A stretch of 64,000 nt of DNA from Planctomycetota bacterium (GTDB lineage: Bacteria > Planctomycetota > Planctomycetia > Pirellulales > Lacipirellulaceae): contig JAJRSE010000109.1 in NCBI GenBank assembly GCA_024278955.1, positions 1 to 64,000 on the forward strand. The letters are read 5' to 3'. The notes beneath the pieces were generated by a model. It was not told where the DNA came from, searched no databases, and saw only the letters and a list, made by a program, of their open reading frames with translations. Shown piece after piece: positions 1 to 9,401 of the stretch (its first letter is position 1; each line of letters opens with the position of its first letter). The position numbers and the translations under genes were made by a program.

Positions 1-368
1 AGATCAGCATTTATCGCTACGCCTATTGGCGCATCCCCGTTAAGTGGCATGCTGCTATCCGTTGCATCCTTTGAGATCATTACGCCCGCAACTTGCTCAG
101 CATGGGCGCCAACATTGGCATTGGTCCCTGCCGTCATGTCGCGAATAAAAACTCCGGCCGGTACAATATCTGCGTTCGCACCTGTATCGCCTGCAACGGC
201 TGGACGACTTCCTTCGACCTGACCAATTGCTATTCCCACGCCTGAAAGCCCCAAGCCACTTGAATTGATTCCATTGGGGCCGGTACTCTCTTGACTGCCA
301 TATGCAGTCGAGATTGTAAGTGCAAAAAACGACAACGTAATCTTGCGAAACAACTTTGGAAAGCACAT
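1..368 (-). CDS. Subtilase-like secreted protein, N-terminal part (runs off the left edge)
   Basis: Reading the minus strand from an ATG at 368 gives an uninterrupted frame to the window edge, about 122 residues. It opens with a signal peptide (basic start, then a hydrophobic LSFFALTISTAYG stretch) and continues with LGLSGVGIAIGQVEGSRP, a segment that resembles the start of planctomycete S8-like secreted proteins (inference; the catalytic triad would lie outside the window). A good ribosome binding site (AGGAG) precedes this ATG. An overlapping frame starting at 375 is a shadow with no protein-like features. Start well supported; function tentative. Confidence 0.6.
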   Translation of the reverse strand, partial: MCFPKLFRKITLSFFALTISTAYGSQESTGPNGINSSGLGLSGVGIAIGQVEGSRPAVAGDTGANADIVPAGVFIRDMTAGTNANVGAHAEQVAGVMISKDATDSSMPLNGDAPIGVAINAD

Positions 369-417
369 AACACATCTCCTAGGTTTTGTGGTTGAGGTAG
401 TCAATAAAAAGCCGTGG

Positions 418-1083
418 TTAATAGTTTGGTAACTCTCTCAGGCCGAAAGAGAAGGGCCTGCTTATAATCGATCGTTCATAGGTATCATCAATCTGTTTGA
501 ATCCAGCTTCAATAAACATTCGCTCCATGGGACTCTGTATCACTCGAACACGATATCCGCCCTCTGCAAGTCCTTTAATTGGGATAAGAGCGAAGTGAGT
601 TGTTAATTCTTTTGTTTCATGGGGAACGAAACGATACCGAATCGAAATAGCATTTTCTTGGCAAGTGACTTCATGGACATGAACGTAGTAGCTTGATAAA
701 CGCTGCGAGAAAAAAACGAGCGTCAAATCGCTGCCAACCGGAAACGATTTTCGTGGCTCTTTCCCTTCCACAAGAACCGCATGCGCATCGCGTAGTGCTT
801 CGAGTCCTGTGCCGAGGACCGCGAAACCTGCTTTTGCCGCTTCGCCTTTGGGACGATCCTTTGAGAGCGAGCGACGAATCTGAGCAACAAGCTGGCCATC
901 CCCGGGAGGGGGAAGCTTTTCTGCTTGTAACTTTCGTATGTTACGCGTCCCCGGCATATCGAGCGCCCAGATTTGGTCAAGCGGGATCACCACCGTTTCC
1001 TCCGCCGCGTACGCGCAGCCCACCCCAACCGCCAGCCAAACCAGCCCTAGCGTCAACACGCCTATTCCTCGAATCTCATTCAT
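418..1083 (-). CDS. Hypothetical secreted protein
   Basis: A 221-residue protein with a clear N-terminal signal peptide (hydrophobic residues about 8-26, cleavage probably after AYA). I recognise no domain. The rest is soluble, with a central SDLTLVFFSQRLSSYYVHVHEV beta-rich segment and a C-terminal segment ending in FGLRELPNY. It sits alone between the partial subtilase-like gene and the PEP-CTERM protein on the same strand, with about 130 bases upstream, so it could be a separate transcript. Role unknown; probably acts outside the cytoplasm. Confidence 0.75.
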   Translation of the reverse strand: MNEIRGIGVLTLGLVWLAVGVGCAYAAEETVVIPLDQIWALDMPGTRNIRKLQAEKLPPPGDGQLVAQIRRSLSKDRPKGEAAKAGFAVLGTGLEALRDAHAVLVEGKEPRKSFPVGSDLTLVFFSQRLSSYYVHVHEVTCQENAISIRYRFVPHETKELTTHFALIPIKGLAEGGYRVRVIQSPMERMFIEAGFKQIDDTYERSIISRPFSFGLRELPNY

Positions 1084-1216
1084 GCGAACTCTCCGTCGAT
1101 GTCCCTTTTTCTCGCCACTGCTGAGAAACGTATCCTATCGGTTTGCCATGAACCGGTCAAAGAAAGCTGCTTCTTGATACCCTGCGAGCTATTTGCAACT
1201 ACTCTTGGGGCTTCCG

Positions 1217-3037
1217 TTAGCTTTTTTGCCGTCTTAAAGCGAGGCGGCTTCCGAGGAGTCCGATCGAGAGTAGCAAGAGTGAATTGGGCTCGGGTATTGC
1301 TACTGAGAGAGGTGGCGAAGGTACGCCGGTGCCGAATTCGCGTTGTAGAATCAGGAAGTCGAGGCCGTCGATGTCTTGGTCGTTGTCGGCGTCGCCTAGC
1401 ATTTGGTTGGCTCCGCTGTTGGCACCAAAGCCGGCATCCCAAATGAGATAGTCGTCGGTGTCGACTTGGCCGTTGAAGTCGAAATCGGCATCCCGCGGGT
1501 TGAAGAGAAAGATCCCACTGTCGCCGTTGGTGAATGTTGTTTGAAAGGCGACGTTCCCCAGGTCGTTGAGTCCGCTTGATTGGCCATCGCTCGCTGCGGA
1601 GCCTCCCAAGAAGTCGACCGCCTCGATGGTGCGTCCGGCGAGCGTATCGCCTTTGCGGGCGATGAGGCGAGAAACGCCTTCGGGGTCGATGAGCCAAAGT
1701 CCGCTGTTGTTGGTGCTGTCGACTCCACCGGTGCCGAGTTCAAGTGTCGCGGCAACGGCTAGTTGTCCTGCTTCGTTTAATGCGTAGGTCGAGAAATTTT
1801 CGAAGTTTGCGGCAGGCACGCCGGGCACTCCGCCACTTCCCGTGCGCAATTCAAGGCTACCACTCTCGTCGAGCAGCCAGAGTCCGAGACGATTGCTTGC
1901 CGAGACGCCCCCTGGGCCGACCTCTAGTTCTGCGCGGACCAAGACCTGGCCGAGGTCGTTGATGATTGGGGTATCGAAGTTTTCGAAGTTGGCCCCTGAG
2001 ACGCCCGGCACGCCGCCGACGCCTTTACGAGCTAAGAGCGTGCCTGAGCTACCGGAGTAGAGCCATACGCCAGAGCCGTTGGGAGTGTCGAGTGAAGCGT
2101 TGATCGCAATTTGGCCTGGGTTGTTCTGTCGATATTCGTTGAAAGCGAGGAAGTTGGCACCTGCGACTCCGGGAACATTTCCGACTCCGACACGGGAGAC
2201 CAAGACTCCGTTGGTGCCGGTGTATTGCCAGAGTCCTAGTCGGTTGGTTGAGGTAACGGTTCCCCCCAACTTGAGCGAGCCCAAAAAGAGAGTTTGGTTG
2301 CTACTGTTGATCGCAGGATTGCCGAAGGTACTGAAAGAGCTTCCAGCGACGCCAGGTACGCTGGAAGTGTCTTCGCGGGAGACTAAGGTACCGATGCCGT
2401 TGGTGTAGCTCCAGACGCCTTTGTCGTTGGTGTTGGTTACGCCTCCTTGGGCAATCAGAGTTCCGCTGAGAGTCATCCGCCCATCGCTTGAGGTGCGTAG
2501 CGTGGGAGGCAAGCTTTCGAAGTCGGCTCCTGCGAGGCCTGGGGCGTCTAAAGAGCCTGTGCGAGCGGAGATTGTTCCTACGCCCGCTTGGTAATTCCAA
2601 ATACCCTGGTTGTTTGCGGAAGTGACGGAGCCGCCGTTTGTTTTAAGGGAAGCACGAATACGGAGGTTGCCTTGGTCGTCGATCGTTGCGTCCGAGAACG
2701 AGTTGAAGTTGGCTCCTGGAATGTCTGGCACGCCTGCGGTTCCTTCGCGGGCGATTAAGGAGGTGCTCGCGCCATCAAGCCACCAGATGCCTTCGTCTTC
2801 ATTGGGGGTGACTCCTCCTGGGCCGAGTGCCAGGCTAGCGGTGAAGACAATCTTTCCGTTGTTCGATATCGAAGCGTCAGTCAGGTTGTTAAACAGCGCG
2901 TCGGTTGTCCCAGGTGCTGCGGCTCCGGTAATGGCAACCGTCGTGGTGCCGGCGAGGGAGTCTTTGCAGGGGACGAGGGCTAACAGAAAGATGCCAATCG
3001 AAACCGAAAGAAATGAGCGTGGAGATAGCAAGTTCAA
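1217..3037 (-). CDS. DUF7453-like repeat protein with dockerin-like segment and PEP-CTERM anchor
   Basis: A 606-residue exported protein. After a signal peptide (1-29) come about seven to eight repeats of roughly 60 residues, each with a short GLW/GIW core, an LLAR/LISRE segment and VPGVAGANFENF-like linker, the pattern of the choice-of-anchor / DUF7453 proteins of planctomycetes. A dockerin-like Asp-rich stretch follows (DADFDFNGQVDTDDYLIW and GDADNDQDIDGLDFLILQ), two calcium-loop-like motifs. The end is IPEPNSLLLL plus a hydrophobic helix and RRQKS, a PEP-CTERM sorting signal for exosortase. Likely a surface or exported protein; ligand unknown. Confidence 0.85.
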   Translation of the reverse strand: MNLLSPRSFLSVSIGIFLLALVPCKDSLAGTTTVAITGAAAPGTTDALFNNLTDASISNNGKIVFTASLALGPGGVTPNEDEGIWWLDGASTSLIAREGTAGVPDIPGANFNSFSDATIDDQGNLRIRASLKTNGGSVTSANNQGIWNYQAGVGTISARTGSLDAPGLAGADFESLPPTLRTSSDGRMTLSGTLIAQGGVTNTNDKGVWSYTNGIGTLVSREDTSSVPGVAGSSFSTFGNPAINSSNQTLFLGSLKLGGTVTSTNRLGLWQYTGTNGVLVSRVGVGNVPGVAGANFLAFNEYRQNNPGQIAINASLDTPNGSGVWLYSGSSGTLLARKGVGGVPGVSGANFENFDTPIINDLGQVLVRAELEVGPGGVSASNRLGLWLLDESGSLELRTGSGGVPGVPAANFENFSTYALNEAGQLAVAATLELGTGGVDSTNNSGLWLIDPEGVSRLIARKGDTLAGRTIEAVDFLGGSAASDGQSSGLNDLGNVAFQTTFTNGDSGIFLFNPRDADFDFNGQVDTDDYLIWDAGFGANSGANQMLGDADNDQDIDGLDFLILQREFGTGVPSPPLSVAIPEPNSLLLLSIGLLGSRLALRRQKS

Positions 3038-3254
3038 GACACTTCCTTACCTGGTGTAAATACAGCGGTTGCCGAGAAAGTATTTTTGAGCCAGTAGGCA
3101 GTTTACCTGCTTGATGGGGAGATAGCAAAAAATGGACGGTTTTTTTCGGGGGCATTCCTATTAAACGCCAGTTGAGGTAGCCCGACGGGTTATGAAAGAC
3201 GCTGTTTTTGCCATAACCAAGGCAAATATGCCCTTGCGGGTCTTTCCCTGCGAT

Positions 3255-4763
3255 TTATAGCAAGGGGCCAAGGAGCCGAGCGCAGTTTTCGGCGAATCGC
3301 TGTTTTGTCGGTCGTTTGCTCCAAGTTTCTAGGTCCATCAGCTGCGACTGGTCTAGGTAGGTCTGCTGAAGTTCTCGAAGCTTTTGGTTGAACTCGGTAT
3401 CGTAGATTGCCAGCGAGATTTCGAAATTTAATTGGAAACTTCGTGGGTCGAGATTCAAAGAGCCGAACAGGCACATCTCTCCGTCTACAGTGACGCTTTT
3501 GGTATGCAAAAGCCCCCCCTTGAAATTGGCGACACGAACTCCTGCCCTCAGGAGATCTCCCTTGAAGGCTTGGCTTGCGTATCGAACTAAGATCGAATCC
3601 ACTTTGGCTGGCAGGATGAGGATAACTTTTACTCCGCGGCGGGCGGCGGATTCTAATGCCATTCGTAGCGATTCGCTTGGCACGAAATAGGGAGTGGTGA
3701 GGATGATTTCCTTACGAGCCGCGTACACGGCCATGATCAGCACCTGTTCGATTGAATCGCTACGGTAGACCGGCCCAGAAGGTAAGGCTTGAACGGCCGA
3801 GTCGCCGTGTCGCGGTTGCGCGGTGGCACCGCCCGTTTCGCGAAGGTGCTCTAAGCTATCGTCCGATTCGACAAACCAATCGGCGAGAAATGTGATCGCG
3901 AGTGACTCAACGGCTGGGCCTTGGATGCGTACCATCGCGTCGACCCATTGGCCAACTCCACTCTCTTGTTTGAAGAAGCGAGGGTCGACAAGATTTTGGC
4001 TGCCTGTGTAGGCAATCGACCCGTCAATCACGACGATCTTTCGATGCAGGCGCAAATCGAATCGAACGAAAGGCATACGCAGCAGCCCGCCCGGTAGTGC
4101 CGCTTGAACTTGCACGCCTGCGTTCTGCAAGGATTCGGCAACGTCGCTGCGTAAAAATGCTCGGCTCCCCATCGCATCGACTAGCACTCGACACGTAACG
4201 CCTCGCCCGGCGGCACGAATTATTGCGTCTGAGACTTCGCAAGCTTTGCCGCCCGTATGCCAGATGTAGAATTCCAAATGGCAGGTCTGTTTTGCGGCGT
4301 CGATGTCTTCGATCAGTTGCTGGAAAATGGATTGCCAGTTGTCGATTAATTCGAGTTTGTTTCCCGGCAGGCTGGGCATGCCTAGTGAATTCATCGCCAA
4401 TCGCGACAACGGTTCGCATTCCACACCTAGCCGCGACCAGTCGACTTGGCGACGCTCGGGTAGCTCTTCAAGCCATTCTTGAATGGGAGGGAAAAGCTCA
4501 ATGAACCGATGTGCGCGCCGGCGGCCGAGTCGTAATTCTCCCATCAAGAGATAGCTAAGTGGCCCAAACAGAGGGAAACCAAAGACGACGAGAATCCAGG
4601 CGAGCGATTCTCCCACGCTCAGCCGGCGCATGATTACCCTCAGGCAGAGGACCAGTTGAACAGCCACATGCACGGCAAGGAGCACGTAGGCGGTCCAGTG
4701 TACCTGCTCCACGATGTCGGAAACCGTGGCAAGGATTGCTGTGCCCGGGGGAAGACGATTCAT
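3255..4763 (-). CDS. cls: Cardiolipin synthase, phospholipase D family
   Basis: A 502-residue membrane enzyme that would join phosphatidylglycerol (or a related donor) into cardiolipin. Two transmembrane segments lie at about 25-45 and 53-75 (a PLDc_N-type region), followed by two HKD catalytic motifs: H240-x-K-x4-D with GSQN after it, and H420-x-K-x4-D with GSLN after it. Length is normal for bacterial Cls. It overlaps the upstream EEP-family gene by an ATGA, so the two are translationally coupled; the same pairing occurs as clsB-ybhP in E. coli. Whether it is closest to ClsA or ClsB cannot be told by eye; the two N-terminal membrane helices favour the ClsA type. Confidence 0.9.
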   Translation of the reverse strand: MNRLPPGTAILATVSDIVEQVHWTAYVLLAVHVAVQLVLCLRVIMRRLSVGESLAWILVVFGFPLFGPLSYLLMGELRLGRRRAHRFIELFPPIQEWLEELPERRQVDWSRLGVECEPLSRLAMNSLGMPSLPGNKLELIDNWQSIFQQLIEDIDAAKQTCHLEFYIWHTGGKACEVSDAIIRAAGRGVTCRVLVDAMGSRAFLRSDVAESLQNAGVQVQAALPGGLLRMPFVRFDLRLHRKIVVIDGSIAYTGSQNLVDPRFFKQESGVGQWVDAMVRIQGPAVESLAITFLADWFVESDDSLEHLRETGGATAQPRHGDSAVQALPSGPVYRSDSIEQVLIMAVYAARKEIILTTPYFVPSESLRMALESAARRGVKVILILPAKVDSILVRYASQAFKGDLLRAGVRVANFKGGLLHTKSVTVDGEMCLFGSLNLDPRSFQLNFEISLAIYDTEFNQKLRELQQTYLDQSQLMDLETWSKRPTKQRFAENCARLLGPLL

Positions 4764-5494
4764 GAGATTGGTATTTCCATATCGACGACCAAAGGAAGAT
4801 GATCGGATGCTTGCCGAGCAATTCGGGTTCGACTAGCAAAGGCATGGTGGGTTAGCGACAGATTGCGGGTGTAGATTCGGTCGAGCGGTCGGAGTGGCAT
4901 CGCGGCCGGAAACGTACGGATGTTACCAGCGACTGAAGTATATCCGTAAGGTTTCAAGATGCCTTGCCCCAGCCTTCCCCAGACGTCATTGTAGTCACCT
5001 GCGATCGCAACGGGGGTCGTTTTTGCTGCACGGGCGATTGCCGGGCTTTTGAGAAGCCTTCGCAGCTGCATCTGACGTTCGATGGCCGAGAGGCCGAGAT
5101 GCACATTGGCCAACAGCAGAGTTCGGCGATGAGCGTCTTGTTGGATTCGGCAGTGAGCTACCAGCGCACGCCGGCGTTTTTTGAAACGGATCGAGAGATC
5201 GATGTTTTCGACATCGGCAAGCGGAAAGCGGCTGAGGATGGCGTTGCCGTATCCACCGTGTTTGAGTCGTACGTTGCGTTGGTAAGCGTGGTAGCGGAAC
5301 CCGAGTGCTTCGGCAAGCAGCGTAACCTGGCAGTCGTGCTTCGAGCGGGGGACACCCTCGTCGACTTCTTGCAGGAAAGCAATGTCGGGATTGCAGTGGT
5401 GTAGGACTTCGATGATCCGCTCAAGCCGGTAGCGGCGATCTACGCCGCCGATGCCTTTGTGGATGTTGTAAGTGAGAAGTCGAAATTGCATCAC
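4760..5494 (-). CDS. Endonuclease/exonuclease/phosphatase (EEP) family hydrolase, YbhP-like
   Basis: A 244-residue Mg-dependent phosphodiesterase-fold protein. The family motifs are all visible: N10 in YNIHKGIGG, E43 in FLQEVDEG, H132 in NVHLGL, D167/N169 in AGDYND, and the terminal D231-H232 pair in SDHLPLVVD. No signal peptide. It is the first gene of a two-gene unit with the cardiolipin synthase, sharing ATGA. In E. coli the YbhP homologue sits next to clsB, so a role in phospholipid metabolism (for example cleaving a phosphoester lipid or head-group product) is inferred rather than shown. Confidence 0.85.
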   Translation of the reverse strand: MMQFRLLTYNIHKGIGGVDRRYRLERIIEVLHHCNPDIAFLQEVDEGVPRSKHDCQVTLLAEALGFRYHAYQRNVRLKHGGYGNAILSRFPLADVENIDLSIRFKKRRRALVAHCRIQQDAHRRTLLLANVHLGLSAIERQMQLRRLLKSPAIARAAKTTPVAIAGDYNDVWGRLGQGILKPYGYTSVAGNIRTFPAAMPLRPLDRIYTRNLSLTHHAFASRTRIARQASDHLPLVVDMEIPIS

Positions 5495-5541
5495 TCCACA
5501 CTAACGGACGCAGTAAAGTACGCAAGTCGCAAAACAACACA

Positions 5542-6393
5542 CTACGCGGCCGTGCGGCGCGACGGTTGGGTCTCGGAATCAGGCGTAGGCACCTGCTTTT
5601 TCGACCGACGGCTCAAGTGGTTAGCCCAATCGAGGAGTCCTGGGAAAAACCGCTTGCCGAAATAGGCAAGCTTGGCATACGGTTGCTGCACAACCAGCGC
5701 CTGGTTTCGGTAGATGGCTTTGATTGCACGGTTGGCAATTTTTTCGGGAGTTGTCAGTATCCAGCTCGGAGGCATTTTGCTTTCGGTTTGGTCGTTTCCA
5801 CGCGGTGCGGTCGCAAATAAATTTGTGTCGACGAACCCCGGGCAAAGGGCGGTTACGCCGAGTCCGCACCGGCCGTATTCGGCTCGTAGCGATTCGCTAA
5901 AGCCGACGAGCCCAAATTTGCTGCTGGTGTAGGCTGCAAGTTTTCGCGATCCGATAAGGCCAAAAAAGCTAGCGACGTTTAGCACATGGGCTTCATCGCG
6001 ATCTAACAGCGTGGGCAACAGCTCGCGAGTGAAATGAATGGGTGCATGGAGGTTGATGGCAAGCAATCGTTCGCAATGCTCCGCAGACATCTCTGCCGTG
6101 TCGCCGTAGTAAGTGATGCCTGCGTTGTTGACCAGGATGTCGACCCCGCCCCATCGCTCAACGACCAACTGAACAGACTGTTGGATCTGGCTTGTCTGGC
6201 TCACGTCGCAGCGTTGGCCTGTTACGCGAGTGCCTTCGCACCGGGCGGCGAGTATGGTACTAGCTAGCTCTGCTTCGTTGATATCGAGCAGAAAAAGGTT
6301 GGCGCCTTCGCGAGCAAGTCGCAAAGCGATGGCTCGGCCAATGCCCGAGGCAGCACCAGTAATCAATGCCGTACGATTGCGGATCGTCCGCAT
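5542..6393 (-). CDS. Short-chain dehydrogenase/reductase (SDR)
   Basis: A 283-residue NAD(P)-dependent oxidoreductase of the classical SDR type. TGAASGIG (12-19) binds the dinucleotide, NNAG lies at 89-92, and the catalytic S142, Y155 and K159 are present. An aspartate after the second strand (LLDINEAE) suggests NAD rather than NADP preference. A longer open frame exists to 6516, but those 41 codons lie in a dispersed palindromic repeat that occurs elsewhere in the window, so I choose the ATG at 6393. C-terminal residues 255-283 are basic and tail-like. It follows the PhyH-family gene on the same strand; a shared substrate is possible. Confidence 0.88.
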   Translation of the reverse strand: MRTIRNRTALITGAASGIGRAIALRLAREGANLFLLDINEAELASTILAARCEGTRVTGQRCDVSQTSQIQQSVQLVVERWGGVDILVNNAGITYYGDTAEMSAEHCERLLAINLHAPIHFTRELLPTLLDRDEAHVLNVASFFGLIGSRKLAAYTSSKFGLVGFSESLRAEYGRCGLGVTALCPGFVDTNLFATAPRGNDQTESKMPPSWILTTPEKIANRAIKAIYRNQALVVQQPYAKLAYFGKRFFPGLLDWANHLSRRSKKQVPTPDSETQPSRRTAA

Positions 6394-6423
6394 AAGAGAG
6401 CCCCCGCTCTTGGTTTCGTGTTT

Positions 6424-6537
<114 letters not shown>

Positions 6538-6546
<9 letters not shown>

Positions 6547-7638
6547 TTTGGGAAGCTCTCTCGCAAAATCTTTATGGAGTTCGCGAGGATCGACGCTACG
6601 GCTTAGTTGATGATGGTCTTCGCCTCGCAGTACCGAGACGCCCCAGTTTTTCAAGTAGTACTTCCCGCCGTTGTAAACCGAGCGGTATTTTTCTTTGTCG
6701 GTGTAGACCGGGATGTTTGTAGGAATTGCTCGGATGTTGAACGCTAGCCGATGCCCGTCCGTTGTATTGGGAGGCGATCCGTGAATACATCGTTCTGCAA
6801 AGATAATGAACTGGCCTGCCTTAACAGGTAGTGTGACGATGTCGTGGGCGTCGCGATCAAAGTCTAAAGAGAATTGAGCGCCGTAAAAGCCTTCTTCGCC
6901 GCCAAAGGTGATTGTGCGGATCGAGTCGTGTGTGCCGGGCACGAATTGCATGCAGCCGTTTTCTGGAGTCGCATCGTCGACCGCGACCCAGACGGTGAGC
7001 TGAAATATTTCGCTCAAATCGCTTGGGAAAATAGCGGGATCGAGATAATCTTCCACCATGAAGGTGCTGGCTTGATGAAACTGAATCGCGGGCGAATGCG
7101 GTCCTTTATAGAATAACTGTGAGCGCCAGCAAAGCAAATCGGGTCCTAGCAGTTGTGCCAACCGTTCGGTGATCGCAGGGGAGGTCATGTGGTCCCAAAG
7201 TCGGGGCATTTCGAAATGTCGATCACGTGGGGTGCAGAAGTCGTAGGTTTTTGATTTTGTGTTCTCAGCCGCTAACATTTCGACGCGAAAGTCAGCCATT
7301 TCTTCGCGAGAGAACGCATCGAAAGGGCCGAGGAATCCGTCTTTGTTGAACTGGCGGATTTGATCGGTCGAAAGTTGGTATTCTGGAGCGACAAGTACCT
7401 TGGGCTCATACGAATCGGGCTGCTTAAACTCGCAGGGTTGATCAATGTAGGCGCGAGTGACGCCCGAGCGAATTAACATCCAGAACATGGAGTAATCCCA
7501 GTGAGTCGCAATCGACCGAATTGCGCGTGGCAAAATCCATCTTGGCAATCGAAGGGCTTTGTAAGCCATGAGAAGTGTCAAAGCAGGGATGGCTAGAGCA
7601 CGCTGCCAGAGAGGCCGGATTTTGGGATGGAGGTTCAT
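6538..7638 (-). CDS. PhyH-family Fe(II)/2-oxoglutarate enzyme with HxA iron motif (halogenase-like)
   Basis: A 366-residue protein. Residues 1-88 are an extra N-terminal region with a hydrophobic helix (about 14-28); the PhyH fold starts near STDQIRQFNKDGF (90-102). The usual first iron motif HxD is H188-Q-A190, so the carboxylate ligand is replaced by Ala. The distal histidine is H286 (CIHGSPPN) and R297 in HRLAFNIR fits the 2-oxoglutarate arginine. GCMQFVPGTH (228-237) and KAGQFIIF (273-280) resemble the SyrB2-type chlorinating enzymes, in which the missing carboxylate leaves room for chloride. A halogenase is therefore a real possibility; an inactive or divergent PhyH protein is the alternative. 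The SDR gene follows downstream. Confidence 0.82.
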
Positions 7639-7999
7639 GGTGACGTTCCGAGGGTCTCATTATTCTTGAAAAGTGTGACAATTGTGAGGGTGTTGCCGAT
7701 TAGGCAGTCCACTAGGAATATCGGAAATCTGGCCCGTTGAGTTCAACGAATCTCTCTCGAATCTGCGTGAAAGGCCTCCGGATTTTTCCGTTGCTTAGTC
7801 GACGAATAGAAGGGAGGGCAGGTAAAAACCGCTTCCTGGGTGTTTTGACTGCTGTGAGCATCCCTGCTTGCTGCAAGGTATTTGCTAGCATATTTTTACT
7901 TTGCTAGCAGACCTGTTAGAATCGAGCCCTCTACTGCGTAGCTATCTGAGAGCAATGTCCTTGTTCGAAGGACAGCCAATCGGGAATTGGTGAGTCGCG
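7639..7999. other. Intergenic region between divergent genes
   Basis: 361 bases separating the PhyH-family gene (minus) from the VWA gene (plus); it must carry promoters for both. I see no ORF, tRNA or repeat of the families found elsewhere. A short CTAGCA-rich stretch (TTTGCTAGCATATTTTTACTTTGCTAGC, split over 7887-7910) contains the direct repeat TTTGCTAGCA/TTTGCTAGCA, which might be an operator, but nothing more can be supported. Confidence 0.4.
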
Positions 8000-9367
8000 A
8001 TGCCTCCTCTGAAACCTAGTCTGAATCATGGCGACTCGATCGTGCCGAGCGATGAGGAGGGCGTCTTGCCCGAGGATCTTCGCTTAGGTCCTTCGGATTT
8101 CAGCGAAGAAGCAATCGAAAATTTCTCGTTCGACGCATCAGCTGCTGCGGCCGCCAAGTTACAAGAGCAGGCCTTGACGGACACTCCAAGTCGTCTGGCG
8201 AGGCCGAAGCGTTCGACCTTCGCGTCTCGAACAAGCCTTTCGGCGAAATCTGGCTCTGAGCGCCACTTTGTCGAACCGGCAGTGCCCTCTTCAAAATCGC
8301 CTCTTGAAGACGTGCGGGATGGGTGGCCACAGATTTCGATAGTGCGAGTTACAACGGCGAAGAACAGCAAGCGGCGAAACCAACTTTTTTTGTTGCTGAG
8401 TCTTACTGTGCATGCCGCAGTATTATTGGCTTTGAGCTACTTCAACTTAGCCGCCTACCAGACGCAAGACGAACTCGACTTTGTTGCTTGCACGGCTTCT
8501 TACGAGGAGGAAGTCGAAATTTTCCAAGAAGTCGAGATCGACTTGACCGAAGATTTTGAACCGAATGCTTCTGACCTCGCCTCGGAGTTTTCAGACCCCG
8601 AAATGCCGTTGTCGGACGACCTTTCGATTGAGTCAATGCTTGCAGACGTTTCGAGCGAAGTACCGGTTGCCAGTAGCGGTATGGGAGACCTTGGCACCCT
8701 TTTCGGCGGCAGTGGCGATGGTTTGGCCCCTCTGGGCGATGGTCCGGGGGCGAACGCAACCGCTAGTTTTTTTGGAACGAAAGTCGAGGGCAATCGGATT
8801 CTCTACGTGCTCGACAACTCCGGCGGAATGCAAAAAGGAAAAATCGAAACCTTAGTCGAAGAGCTACTGGTAAGTATTGATTCATTGCAACCCAAACAGC
8901 AGTTTTACGTCATCTTCTATAGCGATACCGTCTACCCGCTGTTCTATCCCCAATCGGCTAGAAACTTTGTGCGTGGCACCGAAGAAAACAAAAATCGATT
9001 GCGGCACTGGTTGCAGACAGTAGAGCTTTGCCTTGGCAATCGTATTGACGAAGCACTCGAAGCAGCTGATGTGATTGCTCCCGACACGGTTTTCTTGCTT
9101 ACCGACGGTAAACTTTTTACCACCGATGCGAAGGAGCGAATGTTGCTAGACGGTTCTAACCGGGCGTTTTCGATCAACACATTTGGAATGGGCGTCAAGA
9201 AGACGAGCGTCGCGGCAAGGGAGTTGCAACAGGTGGCGGAAGCCAATCGCGGGACCTATCGGGCTATTCAGGTGTCGCCCGAAGCAAGAGCCGCCTCGAA
9301 GGCGGTGCCCAGGCCTTACCACAACAAAATTCCAGGAATGGTTTGGGGCAGGGCGGTTGGCAAGTGA
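8000..9367 (+). CDS. Membrane-anchored VWA-domain protein
   Basis: A 455-residue protein with an acidic cytoplasmic N-terminus (1-125), one transmembrane helix (128-150), an acidic linker rich in Glu/Asp (158-215), a Gly-rich segment (226-255) and a von Willebrand factor A domain from about 258 to the end. The metal-site motif is DNSGGM at 272-277 instead of the canonical DxSxS, and later VFLLTDGK supplies the third loop. Such proteins are frequent in planctomycetes, often beside TolR/ExbD genes, but no such partner is adjacent here. The start ATG is the only one that keeps the acidic N-terminus. Function unknown; probably a protein-protein interaction module at the cell envelope. Confidence 0.8.
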   Translation: MPPLKPSLNHGDSIVPSDEEGVLPEDLRLGPSDFSEEAIENFSFDASAAAAAKLQEQALTDTPSRLARPKRSTFASRTSLSAKSGSERHFVEPAVPSSKSPLEDVRDGWPQISIVRVTTAKNSKRRNQLFLLLSLTVHAAVLLALSYFNLAAYQTQDELDFVACTASYEEEVEIFQEVEIDLTEDFEPNASDLASEFSDPEMPLSDDLSIESMLADVSSEVPVASSGMGDLGTLFGGSGDGLAPLGDGPGANATASFFGTKVEGNRILYVLDNSGGMQKGKIETLVEELLVSIDSLQPKQQFYVIFYSDTVYPLFYPQSARNFVRGTEENKNRLRHWLQTVELCLGNRIDEALEAADVIAPDTVFLLTDGKLFTTDAKERMLLDGSNRAFSINTFGMGVKKTSVAARELQQVAEANRGTYRAIQVSPEARAASKAVPRPYHNKIPGMVWGRAVGK

Positions 9368-9376
9368 GTTTTCTAT

Positions 9377-9401
9377 AAAAAAAGCGGGCCTCGAACGAGC
9401 C
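9377..9401 (-). terminator. Rho-independent terminator on the minus strand
   Basis: Read on the minus strand, GGCTCG-TT-CGAGGCC forms a stem (one bulged base) followed by CGC and seven Ts (the A-tract at 9377-9383). No annotated minus-strand gene ends here, so it implies a so far unrecognised minus-strand transcript arriving from the 9402-9700 side. It could also limit read-through into the VWA gene from the opposite direction. Confidence 0.55.

Noticed and set aside
97..375. 92-codon frame starting at 375
   Set aside because: Low-complexity Arg/Cys-rich shadow; the ATG at 368 in another frame gives a signal peptide.
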